Positions 1 to 7,111 of a stretch of DNA of 64,000 bases are shown here, one piece after another (the stretch's first letter is position 1; every line of letters begins with the position of its first letter). Under the pieces are notes generated by a model. That model saw nothing but the letters and a program-made list of their open reading frames with translations, was not told the DNA's origin and did not search any database. The translations under genes were made by a program, and so were the position numbers. The DNA is from UBA7672 sp041166025 (GTDB lineage Bacteria > Pseudomonadota > Alphaproteobacteria > Caulobacterales > Hyphomonadaceae): the NCBI GenBank assembly GCA_041166025.1, contig JBEAMJ010000047.1, forward strand, positions 1-64,000. The letters are read 5' to 3'.

Positions 1-71
1 CATGGGCCGCCAAGATCAACCCGGGCGTCGGCGCGGCAACGTATTGCCCCGGCGGAGAGATCCTCAACTAG
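1..71 (+). CDS. C-terminal end of an unidentified protein (5' cut by window)
   Basis: Reading from base 3 gives an open frame of 22 codons ending at a TAG at 69-71, with final residues ATYCPGGEILN. The composition looks coding, and nothing else explains this strip before the convergent reductase that ends at 105. Too little is present to name a family. It could also be a chance open frame. Confidence 0.35.
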   Translation, partial: WAAKINPGVGAATYCPGGEILN

Positions 72-104
72 ATCCGACCTCCGCCAGGACTCGCACCTCG
101 AGGG

Positions 105-1088
105 TCATGCGTTGACGTTGACGACCGTCCGCCCGCGCACCTGCCCTTTGAGGATCCTCGCGGCGACCTCCGGCACATTCGCCAGCCCGATCTCCGTCAC
201 CGTCGACTTCAACTTGGCAGGATCGAGGTCGCGCGCCAGCCTGCCCCAGGCCTCCAGTCGGACCTCGCGCGGCGTGTTCACAGAGTCGATCCCCGCCAGC
301 GTCACATTGCGCAGGATGAACGGCGCCACCGAACCCGGCAGGTCCAGCCCCTGCGCCAGGCCGCACGCCGCTACCACGCCGCGATACTTCGTCTGCGCCA
401 GCACATTGGCGAGCGTGTGGCTCCCGACCGAATCCACCGCGCCGGCCCAGCGCTCACCCTGCATCGGCTTGCCCGGCGCCGAAAGCGTCGCACGGTCGAT
501 GATGTCTGAGGCGCCAAGGCCCTTCAGGTAGTCTGCCTCGTCCATCCGCCCGGTCGACGCCGCGACACGATAGCCAAGCTGCGACAACAGCGAGATCGCA
601 ATGGATCCCACGCCGCCATTCGCCCCCGTCACCAGCACATCGCCCTTCGCCGGGGTCAGCCCCGCATGCTCCAGCGCCATCACGCACAGCATCGCCGTGT
701 AGCCCGCGGTGCCGATCGCCATCGCTTCGCGCGTCGTGAACTTGTCCGGCAGCGGGATCAGCCACGCAGCCGGCACGCGCGCCTTCTGCGCATACCCGCC
801 ATTGTGCGTCTGGCTCAGCCCCCACCCGTTGAGGATCACCTTGTCGCCTGGCTTGTACGCCGCGCTGTCCGACGCCTCCACCGTCCCCGCAAAATCAATC
901 CCCCCAATCATGGGCATCGACTGCATGATCCGCCCACCCGACAGCGCCAGCCCGTCCTTGTAGTTCACGGTGGAGTACTCGACCGCGACGGTCACATCGC
1001 CTTCGCCTAAATCGCCCGCGCCAATCTCCGCGAGCGTCGTTGCTACACCATCAGGAGCTTTGCTGGTCACAAGTGCGCGAATGCTCAA
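105..1088 (-). CDS. acuI: AcuI/YhdH-family NADPH-dependent quinone/acrylyl-CoA reductase
   Basis: 327-residue zinc-independent medium-chain reductase. The family member AcuI reduces acryloyl-CoA to propionyl-CoA with NADPH in the cytoplasm. The N-terminal catalytic half carries NYKDGLALSG (about 42-51). The Rossmann half carries VTGANGGVGSIA (about 153-164), where the extra Ala/Asn pattern is typical of YhdH/AcuI. The start chosen is a TTG at 1088, preceded by CAGGAG, giving MSIRALVTSK as in homologues; the longer frame runs into the tRNA-Arg gene. It stands alone between the window edge and tRNA-Arg. Family call is firm; the acrylyl-CoA substrate is inferred from the family. Confidence 0.85.
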   Translation of the reverse strand: MSIRALVTSKAPDGVATTLAEIGAGDLGEGDVTVAVEYSTVNYKDGLALSGGRIMQSMPMIGGIDFAGTVEASDSAAYKPGDKVILNGWGLSQTHNGGYAQKARVPAAWLIPLPDKFTTREAMAIGTAGYTAMLCVMALEHAGLTPAKGDVLVTGANGGVGSIAISLLSQLGYRVAASTGRMDEADYLKGLGASDIIDRATLSAPGKPMQGERWAGAVDSVGSHTLANVLAQTKYRGVVAACGLAQGLDLPGSVAPFILRNVTLAGIDSVNTPREVRLEAWGRLARDLDPAKLKSTVTEIGLANVPEVAARILKGQVRGRTVVNVNA

Positions 1089-1120
1089 TGGTCTCTCCTG
1101 TGGTCGCGTAGTGAAAATCA

Positions 1121-1197
1121 TGGCGACCCCGGCAGGACTTGAACCTGCAACCACCCGCTTAGAAGGCGGGTGCTCTATCCAGTTGAGCTACGGGGTC
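1121..1197 (-). tRNA. tRNA-Arg (anticodon TCT)
   Basis: Read on the minus strand, a 77-base cloverleaf starts GACCCCG and ends CGGGGTC, G, CCA, so the CCA is encoded. The anticodon arm is CCCGC-CTTCTAA-GCGGG with anticodon TCT (reads AGA). The T loop is GTTCAAGTC. It lies between the reductase gene and the complex I subunit. Confidence 0.95.
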
Positions 1198-1240
1198 TTC
1201 CGTCAGGCGTCTTAGGCGGGTTCCCGGGCCGGGGCCAGAC

Positions 1241-1546
1241 TCAGTGCGTCCACGGCTTGCGTCGATAGGCCGAGAAATTGTCGGCATAGGCCTTGATCAC
1301 GCGCTTCGCCTCGCGCGCCTCGGTAACCTGGAACGGGATGCCGCTTCTCTGCGCAAAAGCGATCGCCTCCTCGCGCGTGTCGAACGTCATCCGCACCTGG
1401 GTGTTGGTGTCGGCATTGCCGATCCACCCCATCAGCGGGTCGACCGTGCGCGGCGTCTCACTGTCGAACTCGAGCACCCAGTCCTGCGACTTGGCCGTGC
1501 CGGACTGCATGGCGTTGCGGGCGGGGCGGTAGATTTTCGCAAGCAT
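1241..1546 (-). CDS. NDUFS4-like NADH-ubiquinone oxidoreductase accessory subunit (ETC complex I conserved region)
   Basis: 101 residues, the usual size of the alphaproteobacterial homologue of mitochondrial NDUFS4 (18 kDa/AQDQ subunit), a peripheral-arm accessory subunit of complex I. Recognisable features are the N-terminal KIYRPARNAMQSG, the central WVLEFD and DPLMGWIG segments, and the C-terminal YADNFSAYRRKPWTH, which closely follows the family's Y-x-N-F-x-x-x-R-x-x-PW ending. No signal or membrane segment is present. It stands apart from any nuo operon, which is common for this gene. Confidence 0.9.
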   Translation of the reverse strand: MLAKIYRPARNAMQSGTAKSQDWVLEFDSETPRTVDPLMGWIGNADTNTQVRMTFDTREEAIAFAQRSGIPFQVTEAREAKRVIKAYADNFSAYRRKPWTH

Positions 1547-1618
1547 GGGCGGCGACTCCGTGTGCGGGTCATGTGCCCCGAAAGCCGTAAAGATTCAACA
1601 GCGCCAATGCCGCAAGCG

Positions 1619-2002
1619 TCACTTGCGAGCGTTCTTCAGGCTGACGATATAGGCCGCGAGGTCAGCCATGTCCTGATCGTCGAAAATGAAATCGGGCATG
1701 GCCGGGTGATTGTCCCGCATCTTGGCTGCCAGCCTGGCCGCGGTCGTCTCCGCGCTATCGCCGAGGTCTGCGAATCGCGGCGCGCCGACCGCGGCGGCTG
1801 GCGCAGCCCCCATGCCCACATCGTGGCACCCGCTGCACACCTGGCCAGCAATGGCCGCCCCACGATAGGCGGCTGGATCGGCAGCCGCGACTTGCGCGTC
1901 GCCTTCAGGCGCCGCCGTCGGATCTGGCGCCTGGCCCTGCGGGCCGCAGCCAGCAAGAGCGAAGGCGCAGATAACTCCCAGAACGAGATCGCTGCGCATC
2001 AT
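1619..2002 (-). CDS. c-type cytochrome lipoprotein (class I)
   Basis: 127 residues. A signal peptide ends in the lipobox LAGC (Cys about 19), so the protein is probably anchored to a membrane facing the periplasm. After an Ala/Pro-rich linker comes one haem c site, CSGCH (about 56-60), and a C-terminal HPAMPDF whose Met (about 102) is the likely sixth haem ligand. Length and order match small class I cytochromes (cytochrome c5/c553-like) acting as electron carriers. It is the only c-type cytochrome in the window, which matters for the two flavin dehydrogenase pairs further right that lack one. Its partner is unknown. Confidence 0.88.
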   Translation of the reverse strand: MMRSDLVLGVICAFALAGCGPQGQAPDPTAAPEGDAQVAAADPAAYRGAAIAGQVCSGCHDVGMGAAPAAAVGAPRFADLGDSAETTAARLAAKMRDNHPAMPDFIFDDQDMADLAAYIVSLKNARK

Positions 2003-2074
2003 CCTGTCCTTCTACCACGCCCCGCCCGGTCGCAGAATCCTGCCCGGCGCCGACGTGCGCGCGGTTGATCGGCA

Positions 2075-2764
2075 TCAAGCCGCAAGCCGCGCCCTCGCCT
2101 CCGCACAGATCAGCCCCGGAAGCCCCGGCAGTTCGCCTGCGGTGAAAGCCGCCACCGGCGGCGTCGGCGCAGTTGAGACCAGAACATCGAAATCCTCGCC
2201 ACCATGCATCCCATCCCCGAGGAAAAGCCCGATGGCGGACCAGGGCGGCTCAGCCGCGGCCGCCACATCCGCTGCGAACGGCGCTTCCTCGAGAAAGCCC
2301 ACCGCAATCCGCCCATAGCGCGCCTGCATCGCCTGCGCGACAATCCTGGCGCACGCTGCCGATCGGCCGCGCTGCTTCGATCCGTGCGCAATCAGAACGA
2401 CGCGCGGGTCGGCCGCATGGCTGATCGTCCGCAGCGCAAGATTGTCGGCAAGAAACGGTGCAAACCCGCGCCATAGCGCCATCGGCGGAGCCAGCACGCG
2501 CCCAGTGCCTGTGACGAAGGGCTTCAGCCGTTTCTCGAAAAAGAAGCCATCGGAAAACAGCAGCGGCAGCACGATAAGCCTGCGCGCCCCGCACGCAGCG
2601 ACCGCGCGTTCCACCACGCCCTCGAGATTGACCAAAACCGAGCCGACATCCGCCTCAGGCAACGCCAGAGCAACCGCGTCGACGATCCCGGCAAGCCGCG
2701 CATTGTTGGCCGCGCCACCGCGCTCGCCATGCGCCGCCAGCAGGATCACGGGCCGCTCGGTCAT
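2075..2764 (-). CDS. CbiX-like (sirohydrochlorin chelatase family) two-domain protein
   Basis: 229 residues with two CbiX-like halves. Each half opens with a chelatase-type strand and histidine: LLAAHGERGG (His about 12) and VVLIAHGSKQRG (His about 127). The second half continues with the usual SxxCxxIVxxM helix and VGFLEEAP. CbiX/SirB enzymes insert Co or Fe into sirohydrochlorin in cobalamin or sirohaem synthesis. No sirohaem, sulphite-reductase or cobalamin gene is next to it, so the metal and substrate are undetermined. The start at 2764 is an ATG. It lies just downstream of tRNA-Pro. Confidence 0.75.
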   Translation of the reverse strand: MTERPVILLAAHGERGGAANNARLAGIVDAVALALPEADVGSVLVNLEGVVERAVAACGARRLIVLPLLFSDGFFFEKRLKPFVTGTGRVLAPPMALWRGFAPFLADNLALRTISHAADPRVVLIAHGSKQRGRSAACARIVAQAMQARYGRIAVGFLEEAPFAADVAAAAEPPWSAIGLFLGDGMHGGEDFDVLVSTAPTPPVAAFTAGELPGLPGLICAEARARLAA

Positions 2765-2826
2765 GCCTAAACGCTATCCGCGAGACTGGCTCGCCGGGCC
2801 GAAGCTCGCTCCCTGCGGGCGAAGGC

Positions 2827-2903
2827 TGGTCGGAGTGGCTGGATTCGAACCAACGACCCTCTGCTCCCAAAGCAGATGCGCTACCAGACTGCGCCACACT
2901 CCG
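2827..2903 (-). tRNA. tRNA-Pro (anticodon TGG)
   Basis: A 77-base cloverleaf read on the minus strand, from CGGAGTG to CACTCCG, A, CCA. The anticodon arm is TCTGC-TTTGGGA-GCAGA with anticodon TGG. The T loop is GTTCGAATC. CCA is encoded. Confidence 0.95.
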
Positions 2904-3020
2904 ATCAGGCGCGGCTTATACCCGAAACGTGGCGGAACGGAAGCAAGGCCTTTCGACCGCGATTTCAGCATCAAAAGCGCTTTGTGTCCGCTCTCCCGGC
3001 CTTTCTCCGCTTGCCGACGA

Positions 3021-3071
3021 TCCACTGTATTTAGCATTTTCCTTAAATAACCTGTGTGTTAAATAAAGGGC
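3021..3071 (+). promoter_or_regulatory. AT-rich promoter/operator of the arsR-SRPBCC-GST operon
   Basis: In a GC-rich chromosome this 50-base strip is conspicuously AT-rich. It holds two TTAAATAA copies (about 3043-3050 and 3059-3066) about 16 bases apart, flanked by CCTT and AAGG to form an imperfect inverted repeat ending at the GGG ribosome site before the ATG at 3072. ArsR repressors usually bind AT-rich dyads overlapping their own promoter, so this is the likely autoregulatory site. No biochemical motif is matched exactly. Confidence 0.5.
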
Positions 3072-3413
3072 ATGGATGGACTGTCCCAGACCCTGCCCGC
3101 CCTCGCCGACCCGACCCGACGCGCCATCCTCGCGCGCCTGAGCCAGGGCCAAGCGACAGTCAACGAACTCGCCTAATCGTTCGACATTTCGCTGCCCGCG
3201 ATCTCGCGCCATCTGAAGGTGCTGGAAGCAGCCGGCCTCATCCGCCGCGGCCGCGAGGCGCAATGGCGCCCCTGCCAGCTCAACGCCGAACCGCTCAGGC
3301 AGGTCGACGGATGGCTCGGCCGCTACCGGAAATTCTGGGAGGGCTCGTTCGACCGGATGGACGCCTATCTCGCCCAGATCCAGAAGGAGGCCCGCCGTGG
3401 CCGCAAGTCCTGA
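3072..3413 (+). pseudogene. ArsR-family transcriptional regulator interrupted by an in-frame TAA
   Basis: The frame from the ATG at 3072 to the TGA at 3411-3413 encodes an ordinary 113-residue ArsR winged-helix regulator. Its N-terminus is MDGLSQTLPALADPTRRAIL and its recognition helix is SLPAISRHLKVLEAAGLI. Codon 35 is TAA (3174-3176), where homologues read NELAxxFDIS; a single G-to-T change from GAA would produce it. The stop falls before the recognition helix, so neither fragment should bind DNA. The stop codon of this frame overlaps the next gene by 17 bases, the classic arsR-SRPBCC pair. A real nonsense mutation or a base-call error are both possible. Confidence 0.85.
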
Positions 3414-3882
3414 AGTCCCCGTCCGCGACGATGAGCTGCGCCTCACGCGCGCGTTCGATGCGCCCGTCGCGCTTGTCTTTCGCCTCTGGGAAAGCCGCGA
3501 TCACGTGATCCGCTGGTGGGGTCCGGAGGAATTCACTACCACGCAGATGGACTGGGAGGCGAAACCCGGCAAGGCCTGGCGCGCGACGATGGTCTCGAAG
3601 CAGTACGGCGTCACCAGCATGGGCGGCGTGGTACGCGAGGTGGAGCGCAACAAGCGTATCGTCTTCACCTTCGCCTGGGATGAAGGCAGCGGCCGCGACC
3701 TGGACACCGTCATCACCGTCACCTTTGCCGAAAAGGACGGCAAAACGCTGCAGACCTTCCACCAGTCGCCCTTCTCCGCCGTCGCAATCCGCGACAGCCA
3801 CATCGGCGGCTGGACCTCGCTGTTCAACAAGCAACAGCTCTATGTCGAGAACACCGCCATCGCGGAAGCGCGTCGGGCATGA
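3397..3882 (+). CDS. SRPBCC-domain protein (AHSA1-like, START superfamily)
   Basis: 161 residues starting at GTG, inside the end of the arsR frame. It shows the AHSA1/SRPBCC pattern: LTRAFDAPVALVFRLWESRDHVIRWWGP near the start (split here as LTRAFDAPV and WWGPEEF), then VVREVERNKRIVFTFAW and a C-terminal helix after GGWTSLFNKQ. These proteins form a hydrophobic ligand-binding cavity. In arsR-SRPBCC pairs the ligand is generally unknown. It is co-transcribed with the GST that follows, since the stop and next start overlap as ATGA. If the regulator is dead this operon may be constitutively expressed. Confidence 0.85.
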   Translation: MAASPEVPVRDDELRLTRAFDAPVALVFRLWESRDHVIRWWGPEEFTTTQMDWEAKPGKAWRATMVSKQYGVTSMGGVVREVERNKRIVFTFAWDEGSGRDLDTVITVTFAEKDGKTLQTFHQSPFSAVAIRDSHIGGWTSLFNKQQLYVENTAIAEARRA

Positions 3883-4514
3883 CCGAACTCACTATCTGGA
3901 CATATGACTGGGCGCCCCCGCCGCCTCGCGGCTTCGTGAGGGACCTGCGGCTACGGTGGGCGTGTGAGGAAGCCGCCCTCGCCTACACCGTGCGAACCGT
4001 TCCGTTCGAGAACCGCGGCGCCGAGCACCTCGCGCGTCAGCCCTTCGCTCAGATCCCCTTCCTCAGCGATGGCAAGCTTGAGCTCTTCGAGAGCGGGGCC
4101 GGCCTGCTCCATATCGCCCGCAAGAGCGAAAAGCTCATGCCACGCGATCCCGCCGGAGAGGCTCAGACGCTGGAATGGGCGATCGCCGCCCTCAACTCGA
4201 TCGAGATGGTGTCTGTGCCCTGGTGGTTCCTGGAGATCACCGACGCGAAGGAGAACGAGCTGACCGGCTGGCTCGAAAGCCGCCTCGCTCACATGGAGCG
4301 TGTCCTGGGCGAACGGGAGTGGCTCGCTGCAGATCGCTTCACGGCCGCAGACCTGCTGATGGCGGACATCCTGCGCGTACCGAAGGTCCGCGAGTTCGGA
4401 GACCGGCCCGCGACCGAAGCCTACATTGCGCGCATCACCGCCCGTCCCGCCTTCGGGAAAGCGCACGCCGACCAGCTTGCCCATTTTGCCGCGGGCGATG
4501 CAGTGCGTTCCTAA
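3879..4514 (+). CDS. glutathione S-transferase family protein
   Basis: 211 residues with a thioredoxin-like N-terminal domain and an all-helical C-terminal domain. Visible GST features are the QIPFLSDGKLELFESGAGLLHIA segment around 53-75 (the IP cis-Pro and the ES glutathione-binding pair) and the N-capping box region in FTAADLLMADIL (about 153-164). The N-terminal region RGFVRDLRLRWACEE resembles bacterial beta/zeta-type GSTs. Translationally coupled to the SRPBCC gene (4-base overlap). Substrate unknown; a detoxification role is inferred. Confidence 0.85.
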   Translation: MTELTIWTYDWAPPPPRGFVRDLRLRWACEEAALAYTVRTVPFENRGAEHLARQPFAQIPFLSDGKLELFESGAGLLHIARKSEKLMPRDPAGEAQTLEWAIAALNSIEMVSVPWWFLEITDAKENELTGWLESRLAHMERVLGEREWLAADRFTAADLLMADILRVPKVREFGDRPATEAYIARITARPAFGKAHADQLAHFAAGDAVRS

Positions 4515-5284
4515 CTCGCCGGCGACAGCATCTCCGGCCCCTTGTCGACACTTCGCGCGACAAAGTCCGCCACCAGCCTGTCGACCTTCGCCTCAACGTC
4601 AACCGCGGCAGGATACTTGCCGTCGGGACCCGGCCGGTAGGCCTCGACGATGATTTGCTCGAACGCCTTGCGGTCGAGCGCCACCTGCAACGGCCGCTTC
4701 ACAGGCGCAATCGACAGCGTCGGGTATTTGCTTTTCAGCATGGCCTGCACGCGCGCGTCGTCCGAATAGTCGACCTCGTACATGACATAGGTGGAGACAT
4801 CGCTGTTGTCGCCGCCCGAAACGAGCCCTCGGAAGAACTGCACGAGCTCGTCCGACGGGATGGATTTGACGTTGATATCGGTCATCTTCAGCGTGCCGAC
4901 ATCCACGACCTCGCCGGCGGCCACATCGAAATCCCTGAACCACCAGCGCAGCAGCGGCATGGTCCCCGTCATGTCGGTCGCGTAGATGCTGCCGTCGTAA
5001 ACGCGATAGCGGCCGGGCGGAACCATGACCATGTCCGGGCCCGCATTCACCCAGTTGTCGCCGCCGTGCATGGACAGGCTGTAGGACTGTCCGGTCTTCA
5101 CATTGGCGAGCCGGATCGTCGAGCCCTACAAGCCGTTGTGTTCCTTGTAGGACATGATGACGCCCGCCTGCGAGCCGCTGTTGATGAGCTGCAGCTGCTC
5201 CGGCGAGACCGACACAGTCTCGCACGCTGCAGCCCCGAGCATCGCCAGCGCCATCGACGCCGCGACCAGAATTCGCCTGATCAT
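4511..5284 (-). pseudogene. lipoprotein gene interrupted by an in-frame TAG
   Basis: From the ATG at 5284 the frame begins MIRRILVAASMALAMLGAAAC, a lipoprotein signal with Cys about 21. It continues through VSPEQLQLINSGSQAGVIMS to NGL, then TAG at 5126-5128 (codon 53). Beyond it the same frame stays open to 4511 (GSTIRLANVKTGQSYSLSMHG and onward), including an acidic central region and a C-terminal DRLVADFVARSVDKG. The uninterrupted product would be about 257 residues. Sequence on both sides is plainly one protein, so a point change (for example CAG or TGG to TAG) is the simplest reading. Family not recognised. It is the second stop-interrupted gene within 2 kb. Confidence 0.75.
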
Positions 5285-5309
5285 CACGTTCTCCCCCCGG
5301 AATTATGCT

Positions 5310-5738
5310 CTACTTCGCCGCACGCAGCAGGCGGAACACGCCCGTGCCGCGCGCGCGCACGTCGTCACCGACTCGGATCAGGCATTCGGTCTGCGCCACC
5401 TGCCCGTCATGATCGAGCAGCCGCGCATGCGCCGTCAGCCACTCGCCTTTCCGGATCGTATCGAAATACTCCATCCCCATCCGCAGCGTGACCATGCGCC
5501 GGTTCAGCTTGAACACCGCAGCGCGCGCCATCGCGCTGTCGCAGATCGTGGCGATCATGCCGCCATGCATGAAGCCCATCGTGTTGGTGTGGACCAGCTC
5601 GACCTGCAGCCCCAGCGTGATCTCGCCCGGCGCGTTCTCGGCCGCCTGGAACAGCGGGCCGACATGGTTCACGAACGGCGCACGCTGGGCGTAGAGGAAG
5701 CCCGGCGGGGCGACGATCTCGCCCCTGTCAGCCGCCAT
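5310..5738 (-). CDS. PaaI-type hotdog thioesterase
   Basis: 142 residues starting at the ATG at 5738 (MAADRGEIVAPPGFL). The hotdog thioesterase signature is clear: HTNTMGFMHGGMIATICDSAMARA (central helix with HGG at about 59-61), followed by RMVTLRMGMEYFDTIRKGEW and a C-terminal strand. Enzymes of this type hydrolyse acyl-CoA thioesters in the cytoplasm; the acyl group cannot be read from sequence. The longer upstream frame is excluded because it overlaps the DUF192 gene in another frame. The start overlaps that gene's stop by 11 bases, suggesting one transcript. Confidence 0.85.
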   Translation of the reverse strand: MAADRGEIVAPPGFLYAQRAPFVNHVGPLFQAAENAPGEITLGLQVELVHTNTMGFMHGGMIATICDSAMARAAVFKLNRRMVTLRMGMEYFDTIRKGEWLTAHARLLDHDGQVAQTECLIRVGDDVRARGTGVFRLLRAAK

Positions 5739-6177
5739 TGCCGCCCGCCTGGCGCGTGACCTTGTCCCCGGTCTTGATCCCGAGCGCCGCAACCTGTCCG
5801 GAGGGCAGCTGCAGCGTCGCGGTGGCGCCGAGGCCGACATAGAGCGGACGCAGGCTCCCCGCCCGCGCATGCTGGATCATGGCGACGATCGTGCCGTCTC
5901 CGGCGAGGAACAGGATGTCGAGATCAAACGTCACGCCCTTCATCGTCGAGCTGAAGCTCCCGCCCACCTTGCCGTAATCGATCAGGAAGCCTTCGCCCGC
6001 CGGCAACGCGGAGCGCCCGGTCAGCCGCGTCTCGGCTGCCGCCCGGCTCGCTGCGGCCTCCGCCTTCACCGTGTGCGTCTTGTCGCCCGACGTGATGGTC
6101 AGCGTCTCCGCTGGCTGGGCGTTGGCCATGGCGGGAAGTGAAAGAGCAAGGACGAGCGCGGCAAGGATGCGTTTCAT
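5728..6177 (-). CDS. DUF192 family exported protein
   Basis: 149 residues. A cleavable signal peptide (MKRILAALVLALSLPAMANA-Q) is followed by the DUF192 fold. Diagnostic stretches are LTGRSALPAGEGFLIDYGK, then DLDILFLAGDGTIVAMI and the C-terminal PSGQVAALGIKTGDKV. In this family Arg and Met residues of an RMPxxxGMLF-like motif are common, but here that stretch is altered to the TGRSALPAGEGFL form. Function of DUF192 is unknown. It precedes and overlaps the thioesterase gene, and it is downstream of the cold-shock gene on the same strand. Confidence 0.85.
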   Translation of the reverse strand: MKRILAALVLALSLPAMANAQPAETLTITSGDKTHTVKAEAAASRAAAETRLTGRSALPAGEGFLIDYGKVGGSFSSTMKGVTFDLDILFLAGDGTIVAMIQHARAGSLRPLYVGLGATATLQLPSGQVAALGIKTGDKVTRQAGGNGG

Positions 6178-6226
6178 GCTGTCCGGATAGAACGCCGCCC
6201 GGCCGAAGCCAAGGCCCGCCGACCCC

Positions 6227-6745
6227 TTACGGCGGCAGCTTCGCGCTCATGATGTGCCGGCCCTTCTGCCCCTTGCCGACCGACGCCAGCAGCTGCTGGC
6301 CGGGCTGCAGGTCCTCGATCCCGGCCTTCCTCACCACCACCATGTGGATGAAGATGTCTTCGGGATCGTCGCGCCGCTGCACGAAGCCATACCCCTTGGT
6401 GCGGTTGAACCATTTGACCAGCACCACTTCCATGGGCCCTTCGGCTTCGGCCTCCCCGGCGACCTCGCCGGGGGTGAGGTCAATCACCTCGTTGACCTGA
6501 TAACCGCGGTCGCGCGTCGCCACGTGACAGACGATCCGGGCGCCTTCCGAGGCGCTATCCACCCCGAACTTCCGCATGACCGAAATATGTAACAGCACGT
6601 CGCGCTTGAGCCCGCCGCCCGCCGTTCCGACGTCGGGCACGACAAAGCCATAGCCCTTGGCGGGGTCGAACCACTTCACGCGGCCCTCAACGCGGACCAC
6701 CTCTTCGGGCGCCCCTTCGAATGTCGGATTTTCCTGCGCCTGCAT
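6227..6745 (-). CDS. double cold-shock-domain protein (CspC/CspD-like of Caulobacter type)
   Basis: 172 residues with two cold-shock domains separated by an acidic linker. Domain 1 (about 18-90) has GRVKWFDPAKGYGFV (RNP1) and DVLLHI (RNP2). Domain 2 (about 105-172) has VKWFNRTKGYGFV and DIFIHM. This single-stranded nucleic acid chaperone architecture is known from alphaproteobacteria, where such proteins act in cold or stationary-phase growth. The start used is the ATG at 6745 (MQAQENPTFEG), which fits homologue length. The frame remains open 44 codons further, but that sequence looks untranslated. A leader of up to about 170 bases lies between it and tRNA-Glu. Confidence 0.88.
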   Translation of the reverse strand: MQAQENPTFEGAPEEVVRVEGRVKWFDPAKGYGFVVPDVGTAGGGLKRDVLLHISVMRKFGVDSASEGARIVCHVATRDRGYQVNEVIDLTPGEVAGEAEAEGPMEVVLVKWFNRTKGYGFVQRRDDPEDIFIHMVVVRKAGIEDLQPGQQLLASVGKGQKGRHIMSAKLPP

Positions 6746-6916
6746 CCAGCCCGGGCTCCCCAGCCCGGTGACTGTAGCATGACAACTTCGCCCGGGAAGA
6801 TGTTTCCCGACTCGATTATCCACCTTTGATTTTCGAAACGCCACAAACGCCAGCAAGACGTTGCACGAAGGCATCAATCCGCGCGGCGCGCCGGAATCTC
6901 CGCCAATACAATCCGC

Positions 6917-6991
6917 TGGCAGTCCCTAGGGGAGTCGAACCCCTCTTTTCAGGTTGAAAACCTGACGTCCTAACCGATAGACGAAGGGACC
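6917..6991 (-). tRNA. tRNA-Glu (anticodon TTC)
   Basis: A 75-base cloverleaf on the minus strand from GGTCCCT to AGGGACT, G, CCA, with a G-U first pair. The anticodon arm is CAGGT-TTTCAA-CCTG with anticodon TTC. The T loop is TTCGACT. CCA is encoded. Confidence 0.95.
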
Positions 6992-7081
6992 ACGGCGGAG
7001 GGGGGCGATATAGCTGCATCGCCCCACCCGCGCAAGCGGTCTACCGGGGCCGAAATGACGCCGTTCCGGACGCCACCAGAC

Positions 7082-7108
7082 CCGGCGCCGCCGGCCAATC
7101 GGCGCCGG
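7082..7108 (-). terminator. GC-rich hairpin after recJ
   Basis: A perfect 9-base inverted repeat (CCGGCGCCG at 7082-7090 and CGGCGCCGG at 7100-7108) separated by 9 bases begins 3 bases past the recJ stop codon. No T-run follows, so an intrinsic terminator is only tentative; it may instead stabilise the 3' end of the mRNA. Confidence 0.35.
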
Positions 7109-7111
7109 CTG

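Noticed and set aside
3072..5284. Stop-codon recoding (TAA and TAG read as amino acids)
   Set aside because: Both codons terminate normal genes elsewhere in the window, for example TAG at gspM and TAA at gspD, and no suppressor tRNA is seen here.
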